Notes under the pieces: model-generated
Databases searched by the model: none
What the model was told of the DNA's origin: nothing
Seen by the model: only the letters and a program-made list of their open reading frames with translations
Source of the DNA: G963664115 sp965263045
GTDB taxonomy: Bacteria > Acidobacteriota > Terriglobia > 20CM-2-55-15
NCBI GenBank assembly: GCA_965263045.1
Contig: CBDHGK010000041.1
Location: forward strand, 5,146,001-5,210,000
Reading direction: 5' to 3'
DNA length: 64,000 nt
In this document: in pieces, positions 1 to 8,614 of the stretch
Layout of the letters: the number at the start of each line of letters is the position of its first letter
How positions within the stretch are numbered: position 1 is the stretch's first letter
Position numbers and translations under genes: made by a program

Positions 1-1559
1 CAATCCCACCCGAACCGGTCGTGTAGTCGTCCGTGTCACTGGTCACCGTGATCGTCGCCGTCACCACATCGCCGACCTTCATCGCCACATTCGGTATCGT
101 CACAGCGGTGATCGCGGGCACGTTGGCATCAATCCGGTCACCGGCCTGGCTGATCGCCGTCCCGAATGCCGCGCTGGCACTACCGGATGAATCCGTGAGC
201 GTGACGCTGATGGGAATATCCGTCCCGGCCGCCACATCCGTACCGCCGTTGGTCACCGTAAACGTTGCCGTATACGTCATGTTGTTCGTTTTGGACAAAC
301 TTCCGAGCGCAAAGCCCCCGATATTTCCAGCGATCCCGCCCGAACCGGTCGTGTAGTCGTCCGTATCGCTGGTCACCGTAATCGTCGCTGTCACCACATC
401 GCCGACCTTCATTCCGGTGTTCGGTATCGTCACCGTAGAGATGGCCGGTGCATTCGCATCGATCGGGTCATTCGCCTGGCTGATCGCCGTCGTGAACGCC
501 GCACTGGTACTCCCCGACGAATCCGTGAGCGTGACGCTGATGGGAATATCCGTCCCGGCCGCCACATCCGTACCGCCGTTGGTCACCGTAAACGTCGCCG
601 TATACGTCGTGTCGTTCGTTTTCGACAAACTCCCGAGGGCAAAGCCGCCGATGTTGCCGCCGATCCCGCCCAAACCGGTCGTGTAGTCATTCGTGTCGCT
701 CACTACCGTGATCGTCGCCGTCACCACATCCCCGACCTTCATCGCGGCGTTTGGTATCGTCACATTGGTAATCGACGGTGCATTCGCATCGATCGGATCA
801 TTCGCCTGGCTGATCGCCGTCGTGAACGCCGCACTGGGGTTCGCGCCCGAATCCGTAATGGTGACGCTGATGGGAATATCCGTCCCGGCCGCCACGTCCG
901 TACCGCCGTTGGTCACCGTAAATGTCGCCGTATACGTCGTGTCATTGGTTTTGGCCAAACTCCCGAGCGCAAAGCCCCCGATAGTCCCCGCAATCCCACC
1001 CGAACCGGTCGTGTAGTCATCCGTATCGCTCGTCACTGTGATCGTCGCCGTCACCACATCGCCGACCTTCATCGCCGCATTCGGTATCGACACGGCTGAA
1101 ATCACCGGCAGATTCGCATCGATCGGGTCATTCGCCTGGCTGATCGCCGTCGTAAATGCCGTGGATGTGTTTCCGACCGAGTCGTCCAGCGTGACGCTGA
1201 TGGGAATATCCGTGCCGGCCGCCACGTCCGTACCGCCGTTGGTCACCGTAAACGTTGCCGTATACGTCGTGTCGTTCGTTTTTGACAAACTCCCGAGCGC
1301 GAAGCCCCCGATCGTGCTGGTAACGAGCCCGCCCGAACCTGTCGTGTAGTCGTCCGGGTCGCTGGTCACCGTAATCGTCGCCGTCACCACATCGCCCACA
1401 TTCATCGCGACGTTCGGTATTGTGACAGCAGAAATAGTCGGCGGGGTAGAGTCGGCGGGGGCTACCATCATGTTCGCAACGCCGTTCGTGGTCCAGCCAG
1501 CTACCTGTACAGCGTTAGACCCCGCCCAGTTTGAATTGAGGGCCACGGGGCCAGAATTT
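1..1559 (-). pseudogene. Tandem-repeat (Ig/cadherin-like) region of a secreted protein, open at the window edge and frameshifted upstream
   Basis: Reading the minus strand in one frame from about 1559 to the left edge gives an uninterrupted array of near-identical units. The period is 330 bp (110 residues): the same 10-base block recurs at 211, 541, 871 and 1201. Each unit contains the motif MKVGDVVTATITV, then GGFALGSLAKTNDTTYTATF, then a Gly-Thr-Asp segment and a linker with SQANDPID. Thr, Val, Asp and Gly richness, lack of Cys and high repeat identity suggest beta-sandwich modules of a cell-surface or secreted adhesin-like protein; the exact family is not recognised. At least four full units plus the start of the array are present, and it continues beyond base 1. 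The upstream part of the same protein lies in a different frame (1501-2154), so as sequenced the gene is broken. The plus-strand ORFs over this stretch only reflect the repeat. Confidence 0.75.
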
Positions 1560-2154
1560 CATCACGCGTGTTCGTGGTGGTTCTCCCTTCGGTTCCGACG
1601 TAGCGAACGTTGTCGAAACCGAGGGCCACGGCATTTGTACCGTCTGTCAGGCCAGGAGGGATCGAGGTGAAAGCGTGGTTCACCGTGTTCGCGCCAAAAG
1701 CGCTCTGTTCGCTATTCAACGCGAATAGGGACGTCAGATTCGTTGCCGGGTCGTTTGCCACGTCCCCTGCTGTTGGAGCCGTAAAAATGTAGATCGAATC
1801 CCCGGTCGGTCTAAAGTCCAGGGTAGCGCCTGTTATGTCGGTGAAAGTCGGAGCGCTCGCGTTCCCAATTAGTGCGTAATCTCCAGTATTGAAGTTGCCA
1901 AGGTCCACAGTCTGAACCGTACCTGCGGTAATAGCCGACGACGCGGTGAATTGTATGAGAATGTCCACACCAGCCCCGCCCGCGAGTTCAGCTTCGAAGT
2001 CATCAGGATTGCCCGCATTGTCGGCTGATGAGAAATACCCCGTATCGGTAAAATAGATCACATCGCTCATTGCAACGTCGACCAAGGGAACCCAGGAGAA
2101 TTCATCGGGGTTGTCCGACATCATTCCGAGAACGACGACGTCGCCGGTCACTAG
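1501..2154 (-). pseudogene. N-terminal domain of the same secreted repeat protein, cut by an IS and frameshifted
   Basis: About 217 residues that open with LVTGDVVVLGMMSDNPDEF and continue SWVPLVDVAMSDVIYFTDTG. This opening resembles those of secreted proteins whose mature part begins with a DNPDEF...VIYFTD block (recognised by pattern, not by search). The reading frame ends at 1501, but the sense of the protein clearly continues in the next frame (NWAGSNAVQVAGWTTNG, then the 110-residue repeats). Adding one C to the four-base run at 1547-1550 (C on the minus strand) would join the frames as ...EILAPVALNSNWAG. The upstream edge is the IS1380 copy at 2155; the missing signal peptide lies on the other side of that element at 4009-4118. 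The only start codon left in frame is an internal GTG at 2151, so no proper secreted product is expected. Confidence 0.7.
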
Positions 2155-4008
2155 TCCCTGAACAAGCGTGATTGATGAGGAATTGAAAGTGGAATAACCG
2201 CCGAAGTACCCGAAATGCCCCCTCTCCGTGCGAAAAAAACCTTGGACAGATTCTTTGGAGAAGGAGGCATTTCAGATGAACGATTATACGCGCAAGAACA
2301 TGAGGAACCGCAAGCGGCGAATTGAGCGTCGGCTTGGGGATCGGAATTGGAAAGATCAGGCGAAGCCGATGCTGTCGGCGCGCAACATCCGGTACGAGAT
2401 GGGAGACCGGATGAGGGGTCTGTCGGTGGGCGGCATCGGAATGATGCATCAGGTGGCGCGGCGGACCGGACTGATCGAAGCCATCGACAAGGACGTGCAT
2501 GTGCTGAAGCGGCATCTGCCCTACCAGGAATCGGATCACGTGTTGAACATCGCCTACAACGCGTTGAGTGGGGGCACGTGTATGGAAGATATCGAACTGC
2601 GGCGCAATGACGAAGTGTATCTGGACGCGTTGGGAGCACAGCGGATTCCGGATCCGACCACGGCGGGAGACTTCTGCCGGCGATTTGAGGAAGACGACGT
2701 GGAGTCGCTGATGGACACGTTCAATAAAGTGCGGCTGAAAGTCTGGCGCCAGCAGCCCGATGCGTTTTTCGAGGAAGCGGTTCTGGAGGCGGACGGGACA
2801 TTGGCCCCAACCACCGGAGAATGCAAAGACGGGATGGACGTGGCCTACGACGGGACATGGGGTTATCACCCACTGTTGATTTCGCTGGCGAACACGGCCG
2901 AACCGTTATACCTGGTGAACCGGAGCGGCAACCGGCCCTCGCATGAGGGAGCGGCCAAACGGTTCGATCAGGCAATCGCGTTGTGCCAGCGTGCGGGGTT
3001 CGATCAGATCCTGCTGCGCGGGGACACCGACTTCAGCCAGACCCGGTATTTGGATGGATGGGACGACCAGGGCGTGGGCTTCATCTTCGGCATCGACGCG
3101 ATGAAAAACCTGGTGGCCCGGGCCGACCAATTGGAGCCGGACTGCTGGGCGCGCCTGGAACGTCCCGCCAAGTACGAGGTAGCCAGCCAACCCCGCCAGC
3201 GTCCCGACAAGGTCAAGGAACGGATCGTTCGGGAGCGTGACTTTGAGAATATCCGCTTGCGGGGCGAGGATGTGGCCGAGTTTGCGTATCGGCCCGGAGC
3301 CTGCGATCGGGACTACCGCGTCGTTGTGGTGCGAAAGAATCTGTCGGTGGCCAAAGGGGAGCAGGTGTTGTTCGACGACATCCGGTACTTCTTCTACATT
3401 ACCAACCGTGCGGATCCTGCGGACCAGATCGTGATGCGTGCGAATCAACGGTGCAATCAAGAGAATCTTATTGAGCAGCTCAAGAACGGCGTACACGCCT
3501 TGGGGATGCCGGTCGGGGATCAGACCAGCAACTGGGCCTACATGGTGATGGCCTCACTGGCCTGGACACTGAAGGCGTGGTTTGCGTTATTGCTGCCCGA
3601 AACCGGACGTTGGGGCCAGAAGTATCAGGCCGAGAAGCAGACCGTGCTACGCATGGAGTTCAAAACGTTCCTGAACGCCTTCATGCTCGTGCCTTGCCAG
3701 CTCGTGCGTACTGGTCGGCGCATCGTCTTCCGGCTGATGGCCTGGAACCCGTGGTTGCCAGTCTTGTTTCGTGCCGTGGATGTGTTGCGTCAACCTCTGC
3801 GATGCTGACCCGATCATGGATCTGAGCCCGGGCGGTCGAGGTCCCGGTTTCTTTCAACCCTTCAAACAGACACGGCGAGGCGGCAACTGAAACAGATACA
3901 ACACGAACCGCATACCTGGAAAAAGCGATCTGGGAACGGGAGCTTATGCCTCCAATTTTACGGCCGTGAACCGGCCGTTTGTCCACTGGTTATGCGCTTG
4001 TTTTGGGG
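2155..4008 (+). mobile_element. IS1380-family insertion sequence, copy 1
   Basis: Identical, apart from one base (C at 3844, T at 63719), to a second copy at 62030-63883. Imperfect terminal inverted repeats are visible: the left end begins CCCTGAACAAGCG and the right end, read inward, CCCAAAACAAGCG (11 of 13 matching). A CTAG tetranucleotide abuts both ends (2151-2154 and 4009-4012) and may be the target duplication. Both copies also share the next ten bases after the right CTAG (up to 4022), so the exact right boundary is uncertain and that end may have been recognised imprecisely, as is known for the related ISEcp1. The element carries one transposase gene. It splits a secreted repeat-protein gene between its signal peptide and its mature domain. 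Confidence 0.85.
2276..3808 (+). CDS. IS1380-family DDE transposase (copy 1)
   Basis: 510 residues from ATG at 2276. I chose this start because an AGGAGG ribosome-binding site lies nine bases upstream; a longer frame back to 2228 lacks one. The family is recognised from the order of motifs: a basic N-terminus (RKNMRNRKRRIERR), LEADGT around the first catalytic Asp, NRSGNRPSHEGAA, then LLRGDTDFSQT holding the second Asp, and CNQENLIEQLKNG holding the Glu of the RNase-H-like DDE core. The protein would cut and join the ends of its own IS. The gene is intact and identical to the copy at 62151-63683, so both elements could be active. Minus-strand ORFs inside the gene are shadows. Confidence 0.93.
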   Translation: MNDYTRKNMRNRKRRIERRLGDRNWKDQAKPMLSARNIRYEMGDRMRGLSVGGIGMMHQVARRTGLIEAIDKDVHVLKRHLPYQESDHVLNIAYNALSGGTCMEDIELRRNDEVYLDALGAQRIPDPTTAGDFCRRFEEDDVESLMDTFNKVRLKVWRQQPDAFFEEAVLEADGTLAPTTGECKDGMDVAYDGTWGYHPLLISLANTAEPLYLVNRSGNRPSHEGAAKRFDQAIALCQRAGFDQILLRGDTDFSQTRYLDGWDDQGVGFIFGIDAMKNLVARADQLEPDCWARLERPAKYEVASQPRQRPDKVKERIVRERDFENIRLRGEDVAEFAYRPGACDRDYRVVVVRKNLSVAKGEQVLFDDIRYFFYITNRADPADQIVMRANQRCNQENLIEQLKNGVHALGMPVGDQTSNWAYMVMASLAWTLKAWFALLLPETGRWGQKYQAEKQTVLRMEFKTFLNAFMLVPCQLVRTGRRIVFRLMAWNPWLPVLFRAVDVLRQPLRC

Positions 4009-4118
4009 CTAGGCTAGGCAGCAGGCACGAACAGCAGGAGGCTCGCGAGCAGAGGGATAACGATAGGCCTGAAATTCACGGTAACTATCCGATTCAACGC
4101 ATTCGTGGGCTGCTTCAC
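4009..4118 (-). pseudogene. Severed signal peptide of the secreted repeat protein
   Basis: On the minus strand, AAGGAG (4130-4125) is followed after six bases by GTG at 4118 and a reading frame that starts with VKQPTNALNRI and continues with a hydrophobic stretch, IVIPLLASLLLFVPAA. This is a textbook Sec signal peptide ending in a plausible AxA-like cleavage region. The frame hits a TAG created at the IS1380 junction. Across the 1.85-kb element, the mature part (LVTGDVVVLGMM...) resumes at 2154. Rejoining them directly is one base out of frame, so either the junction lost a base or the gene already had a lesion. The remaining DNA up to the IS256 element (4131-4339) would be the promoter region of this gene; I saw no other gene there. 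Confidence 0.6.
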
Positions 4119-4339
4119 TCTCATCTCCTTGCCTCTGCTATTGGCCTGAATTCCGACATCACCCTGCATTCATCTTTCACGCCAATCTGCATCGAGCATC
4201 TGCTGCATATGACGCCGGGGTCCGACCGCGCAATGTCGCTGATAAATTTCGACCGTTGTTTCGCGCTCGCTCTCTTTCCATTCGCTATGCTGCTTCCGCA
4301 GGGGGAAGCAAGTTTACTATAAGGTTTAGAATAACCATC

Positions 4340-5780
4340 GAGTCAAGCCCATTCTTAGTTGAAACTCTCCACGGCTCACGATGGGTCATGCAACCTTCTT
4401 CTTCGATCTCGTCGACGTCTTCGCCTCAATTTTCAGCTCTCGCTGGAGGGCTTCGCGGAGCTTTGGAAGATGACGGTAGCCGATCACCTTCCTCAGGCGC
4501 GGTTCGATGTCGATGAGCGCCGTCGCCAACCAGCGTTGCCGCTGACTCGAGTTCTTCCAATGATCGACCTTCGCACACCTTTCCTCGACAAGGGCATTGA
4601 CCGATTCCAGGCAATTCGTCGTCTTGAACGAACGGCCCAAGACCCCGTACACGCCGAGCCGATGCAACGTGAGGGTCTCTTCCAGGCCTTCCTCAAGGCT
4701 CGCAGCCCCCGATTGGTTTCGCTCCTCGAGCTCTCCATGGAGCTCTCCGAGCGCCGCCCGAGCTTCGTCGTACTCCGGGCGCTCGTAGGCCCGCTGCAGC
4801 CGGCGTCGCCACACGGCTTGCTCGGTCTTCGATAGGTATCTCACGACGTTCTCGCGTTTGTGCCATTGGCAGCGTTGGACCAGGGCTCGATTCCTGAATG
4901 CCTTCTTGACCGCCGCCCGCAGACCTTTGCCGCCGTCGACAATCACCAGCACGCCTTCAGAGATGTCCAGGCCCCGCTCCATCAACGAACGGAGAAACGG
5001 AGTCAGCACTTGCTCGTTCTCCGTGTCGGTCTCCACGAAGCCCAAGAAGCGTTTGTCGCCCGAAAGCGTGACGCCCAGGGCCACTACCATCAGGGCGTCG
5101 GCAAACGCCTTCCCGTCCAGGAAGATCGCCACGACGTCCTCGCCACTCAGATCCCGCTCCTGCATCTCCCGAAGTTTCGCGGCACTCGCCTGGACGAATC
5201 CTCGAGACACCGTCGAACTCGACAGTCCGATCGCTCCCGGAATCGCTTCAGCGGCCGATTCATAGTTCCGGCAGGAGATCCCATACAGCACACGTCTGAG
5301 CAGTAGCTCGTTCACCGCGCCACCCGGACTGAGTTCCTCGTAGGTCCGAAGCGGAATCTCCCCGCCCGCCACGCTGCGCACTCGAGGCACCCGAACCGGC
5401 ACCCGCTGGCCACCCAGCCCCACGGTCCCCGGATTGCTCCCGTGTCGCCGGCCCCGCAACGCCGCCTCCTTTCGTGCGTATCGCTCACCCGCCAACGACT
5501 TCACTTCCTCGTCGAGCAACTCCTCCACGTGCATCAACCCCAGTGGGATCAACGCCCGAATCATCTCCACCTTCGAGTCCAATTCCAGTCCCGAGTATTC
5601 CTCCCGGCTCAGGACCTCGACCTCACCCAGCACACGCGACTTCTTGCGTTTCTTTACCGAACGTAACAGACTCCTCATCTCGGCTCCTTTCTCTTACAGG
5701 CTTGATGTTGTTTCTTCCAATACCATCAAACCATGGGGTTTGGAGCCGTTTCAATTTCCAACTAAGATTGGCACACATTC
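4340..5780 (-). mobile_element. IS256-family insertion sequence with terminal inverted repeats and 8-bp target duplication
   Basis: A 1441-bp element. The outermost 23 bases of the two ends, read inward, match at about 15 positions and share the block TCTTAGTTG. It is flanked by the direct repeat TAACCATC at 4332-4339 and 5781-5788; an 8-9 bp duplication is what IS256-family elements produce. A single transposase gene fills the element on the minus strand. No second copy is visible in this window. The clean duplication shows that it arrived by simple transposition and that the sequence at 4331 was once contiguous with 5789. Confidence 0.88.
4386..5678 (-). CDS. IS256-family (Mutator-type) transposase
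   Basis: 430 residues, full length for the family. The DDE triad is visible: Asp188 in IFLDGKAF, Asp248 in VIVDGGKG and Glu358 in NCLESVNALVEE. Between the second Asp and the Glu lies the typical alpha-helical insertion with QRCQWHKRENVV, the C-x2-H signature seen in Mutator-like transposases. A basic start (RSLLRSVKKRKKSR) and a basic C-terminus (KTSTRSKKKVA) fit DNA binding. The gene is intact and centred in an element with good ends, so it could be functional. It has no link to the neighbouring host genes. Confidence 0.93.
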   Translation of the reverse strand: MRSLLRSVKKRKKSRVLGEVEVLSREEYSGLELDSKVEMIRALIPLGLMHVEELLDEEVKSLAGERYARKEAALRGRRHGSNPGTVGLGGQRVPVRVPRVRSVAGGEIPLRTYEELSPGGAVNELLLRRVLYGISCRNYESAAEAIPGAIGLSSSTVSRGFVQASAAKLREMQERDLSGEDVVAIFLDGKAFADALMVVALGVTLSGDKRFLGFVETDTENEQVLTPFLRSLMERGLDISEGVLVIVDGGKGLRAAVKKAFRNRALVQRCQWHKRENVVRYLSKTEQAVWRRRLQRAYERPEYDEARAALGELHGELEERNQSGAASLEEGLEETLTLHRLGVYGVLGRSFKTTNCLESVNALVEERCAKVDHWKNSSQRQRWLATALIDIEPRLRKVIGYRHLPKLREALQRELKIEAKTSTRSKKKVA

Positions 5781-5790
5781 TAACCATCAC

Positions 5791-6330
5791 TTAATTCACA
5801 GTCCGGGTGACCGCATCGCCACTACCATGCACTCTGCATGCCTGGCTGTTGCCGGCGTCGGCCGACAGAAATCCTGCCCGACTTTTTTTATATCCCACCA
5901 ATTGGAATATCGTGGACATTCGCGTGTCAAGCCCCAACGTTTTTTCAATCGAACTCAGTTGTTCAACGATCGACTGGCACCGTGCCGCCAATCCGGGCGC
6001 CACTTTCTGTGGATCGGCCAGCCAAATTCAGGGTGGCCTGAACTGCCGTGATCTATCCGTCCGGGTCGAGAAACCCGCTTGCGGCATTGCCGTCGGGCGT
6101 ATCCCTGAATTGACCGGGGACCATGAACTGCGCTTCAATTTGATGCCCCGTGAGACGCTTCACGGTGTGGACCAACGAGTCGCTATCAGGCCCGCGTGCA
6201 ATTCAGCCGCCATGCGCCGTAAATCCGGGAGGTATTGAATGCACAATCTCGCCCGCATACCTGGATACAACAGCTTACAGTCGAAGATGGAACGGAAGGC
6301 CTTGAGAGCGATGCCCGACAGCTAAAACCA
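5791..6330 (-). pseudogene. Decayed coding sequence of unknown family
   Basis: On the minus strand three successive frames each give a protein-like stretch separated by frameshifts or stops. They are LSGIALKAFRSIFDCKLLYP...YLPDLRRMAAELHAG (about 6330-6195), then DSLVHTVKRLTGHQIEAQFM...SGFLDPDG (about 6190-6060), then LADPQKVAPGLAARCQSIVEQ to a stop at 5791. The segments read in the same direction and in order, which suggests one protein broken by at least two indels. I do not recognise the family. The IS256 element landed just past its end. A spurious plus-strand ORF (5807-6238) covers the same bases. It may also be noncoding. Confidence 0.35.
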
Positions 6331-6848
6331 GAGAAGGGAAAACGTAAGGAATCGGGACGGTTGTGCGGATGCGCAGATGTCCATGCTGGTAACCGTATGA
6401 GAACGGACGGCATCTGGGGCGTTTTCAAAAGCGCCGGCTGTGGTTACAGTTGCAAACGGATAATCGAGGCGGCCGGTGGCGAGAAAAGCGCATTAAGCAG
6501 CATAGCTGGTAATACTGTATAAACCGACATAAACGGTAATATTGTATAGAGCTATATATAAAGGATGGATCATAGCGGGCTTGGGTTGATGGAAAATTAA
6601 CCTGATCGCGGCTTCCCCTCCAAGCCGGAGAGCGCGCACTGAAATATAAAACGTTTCAAATCAATGGTATATGATGTTCCGGTAAGGAGGCTGTGAAATC
6701 TGCGAAATCCATGACGCACGCATCCTGAGAATTTCGCTCACGGTCGATGTGAATGTTAAGTACGGGCCGGGAAGCCGCTGAGCGAGCTACGTTGATTTGA
6801 GGATCCTGCCCGACAAAACCGTCGCTCGGCCGACGGTCACCCATGCTT
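6331..6848. other. Stretch without a convincing gene
   Basis: About 520 bases. Reading frames are short and lack family motifs. An AT-rich patch at about 6505-6565 (several TATA-like runs, e.g. around TATATATAAAGG) stands out from the GC-rich surroundings and could hold a promoter, but I cannot assign it to a gene. A 95-codon plus-strand frame (6235-6522) has unusual Cys and Gly content and no ribosome-binding site, and I do not call it. Confidence 0.5.
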
Positions 6849-7319
6849 CTATAACCACCGTCGAGTTCGGGCCTTGTACTTCAGATACTCGGCGCCGAAT
6901 TTCCGTTCCAGATAGTGTTCCTCCCGAGAGACGACGCCCCACGTCAAGAGGACGAATGACACCAGGGCGCAGATGAAGAACCATCCGCTGTTGACCCAGA
7001 TACCCAGCCCTGCCTGAAGAGCAAGCATGCTGAGATAGATCGGATTCCGGGAGAATCGGTACGGGCCAGACCGGACAATAGTGTCAGTCGGTTCGCTGGT
7101 CGGCAGCGATCCCCCGCCTTTCCGCATCGCCCGGGCCGATCCGAAAAACACGGCAAACGACGCGGCTACAATGAGAGGGCCGGTCGTCGCTGAGAGGAGG
7201 GTTGGGAGAAACCCGAGAGGCAAGGCCCACCGCGCGGCGAAGGCGAGGGCAATGCTGACCGCCAACAGGATCGGTGGATGGAAGGCAACACCTGCATGGT
7301 CCGTCCCTGTGGCGTTCAC
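6849..7319 (-). CDS. Isoprenylcysteine carboxyl methyltransferase/PEMT-like membrane protein
   Basis: 156 residues with about four hydrophobic segments (roughly 15-35, 40-60, 95-115, 118-135). The C-terminal half carries the family signature: GPYRFSRNPIYLSMLALQAG, then REEHYLERKFGAEYLKYKARTRRWL. In isoprenylcysteine methyltransferases the RNPxY and E-E-x2-L-x3-F-G-x2-Y motifs form the S-adenosylmethionine site. Bacterial homologues are integral inner-membrane proteins; their substrates are usually unknown (lipid or isoprenoid-linked groups have been suggested). No operon partner: the next minus-strand gene ends 240 bases upstream. The start at 7319 is the only ATG that keeps the first membrane segment. 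Confidence 0.85.
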   Translation of the reverse strand: MNATGTDHAGVAFHPPILLAVSIALAFAARWALPLGFLPTLLSATTGPLIVAASFAVFFGSARAMRKGGGSLPTSEPTDTIVRSGPYRFSRNPIYLSMLALQAGLGIWVNSGWFFICALVSFVLLTWGVVSREEHYLERKFGAEYLKYKARTRRWL

Positions 7320-7560
7320 GGATTAACCCTCTGCGGCTCCGATTCCAGAATAGTTTTCAACGTGCGGATCTGTCCACTGTCAGATCTTTTCATAAGGTAC
7401 CCAATAGCGGGCGCGGTGAGTTTCCACCCGATACCCTGGGCCACACACTGGGCGTGCAACGTCAGTCGGGTACCATTTTGTTCGGCTTCGCAGGAATCGT
7501 CTGTCATCTCGAGTCCTGTGCTTGCCCGCTGTGGACAGGGTCCGATGTCCGTCCTGGACC

Positions 7561-8319
7561 TTAAAATCCAGGTTTTACTGTGCCCTCCCGACGGGCGACC
7601 TCCAGGAGCGTGGGGTAGAACTGTACGAACGTGCGTTCCACAGCAGTGTGTTCCGTGTGACACTGGACACAGGGCGCCGCCGCTTCCGCAGACAGCGGTT
7701 CCGCCACATCGAGTAGATCGGAAGCACGTCCGAAATTAAAGAATCCCCATCCGTCCTGAAATCGGTCATCCTTGACCTCAGCCTCTAATGCCAGGAGGTC
7801 GCCTTGAAATCGACCACCGTTGTTGGGGGCGGCGTCCGTTTCGGAACGGCGGAATTCCAGAACGAAGATGCTTTCGTTCGGCCATATCCCGGTGTCCATA
7901 AAACCGCGATGTGCCGCCGGGTTTACGAAGACATTCGTGAATGACGGCGGCGTGTCAGGGGATCGGGTTTCCTCATCGTACGTCAGGCCCAGACCCGAGC
8001 CGATGAATGGCCACTCTCGGTAGTCGGCGGGACGCACCAGGCTGTTCTCAATAAGATACGGCGAACCCGTGACCGCGGATTCTTCCGCTTCGGCCGGGAG
8101 AGAATCCCGAAAAACCGCTTCTTCGGCGGGTGTACACGATGGAACGGCAAACATCGAAACGAGCATTCCGACGATCAAGAGACCGCTTCTTCCGTGCCCT
8201 GGGACCTGGAGCGGGAGATTGCGGTGCGAAGCATTCGAATACACACCCGAATATCTGAGGACTTGTTCCGGCAAACCGACACCGCATCCGGTCAGCTTGG
8301 CTGTGCCCGCAACCTTCAT
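7561..8319 (-). CDS. Cytochrome P460-family lipoprotein
   Basis: 252 residues from ATG at 8319, preceded by GGGGA five bases away; the longer open frame to 8622 overlaps the divergent gene and has no ribosome-binding site. A hydrophobic segment (GLLIVGMLVSMFAVPSC) ends in a Cys suitable for lipid attachment, so the protein is probably a periplasm-facing lipoprotein. The central part (NPAAHRGFMDTGIWPNESIFVLEFR, about 120-150) and the late haem motif CVQCH near residue 220, followed by FVQFYPTLL, are typical of cytochrome P460. That family includes hydroxylamine- or nitric-oxide-oxidising enzymes and cytochromes c'-beta. The Lys cross-link of true P460 cannot be established by eye. It is divergently transcribed from the DUF5916 gene, so the two may share a control region (8320-8614). 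Confidence 0.85.
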   Translation of the reverse strand: MKVAGTAKLTGCGVGLPEQVLRYSGVYSNASHRNLPLQVPGHGRSGLLIVGMLVSMFAVPSCTPAEEAVFRDSLPAEAEESAVTGSPYLIENSLVRPADYREWPFIGSGLGLTYDEETRSPDTPPSFTNVFVNPAAHRGFMDTGIWPNESIFVLEFRRSETDAAPNNGGRFQGDLLALEAEVKDDRFQDGWGFFNFGRASDLLDVAEPLSAEAAAPCVQCHTEHTAVERTFVQFYPTLLEVARREGTVKPGF

Positions 8320-8614
8320 GCTATTCCCCTTCTGTGCGCCACATTCTACCGCGAAACCTTTCTCAGTGGACCCGGGGGTTAGGCGCGCGCGTCTTCGCCA
8401 CTGGAATCCCAGGAACAATCCGTATTGACGCTGCGCCGGCCGGGATACGGATCGTGCCGTGAATTTCCGATGCCATGTAGAGGCTGCGCCCCGCCGCAAC
8501 TCGTGTCCGTTTCTGAGGGAGTGGGGTCTCCGTGCGCGAATTCCCATTGTAGAATATCGACGGCAATCGATCGATAATTGCGATGCCTGCACTTCCCAGA
8601 GCGTTCCAATTCCA

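Noticed and set aside
33..1349. Four plus-strand ORFs with near-identical sequence (about 90-107 codons each)
   Set aside because: They are antisense shadows of the 110-residue repeat array; the minus-strand frame has far better protein character.
2102..2869. Long minus-strand ORF inside IS1380 copy 1 (and its twin at 61917-62744)
   Set aside because: Antisense to the transposase; no family motifs and identical in both copies only because the IS is duplicated.
6235..6522. 95-codon plus-strand ORF with several Cys residues
   Set aside because: No ribosome-binding site or recognisable motif, and it overlaps the better minus-strand remnant segments.
8459..8614. Longer start of the DUF5916 protein at 8459
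   Set aside because: It would place 52 non-signal residues ahead of a clear signal peptide and overlap the divergent control region.
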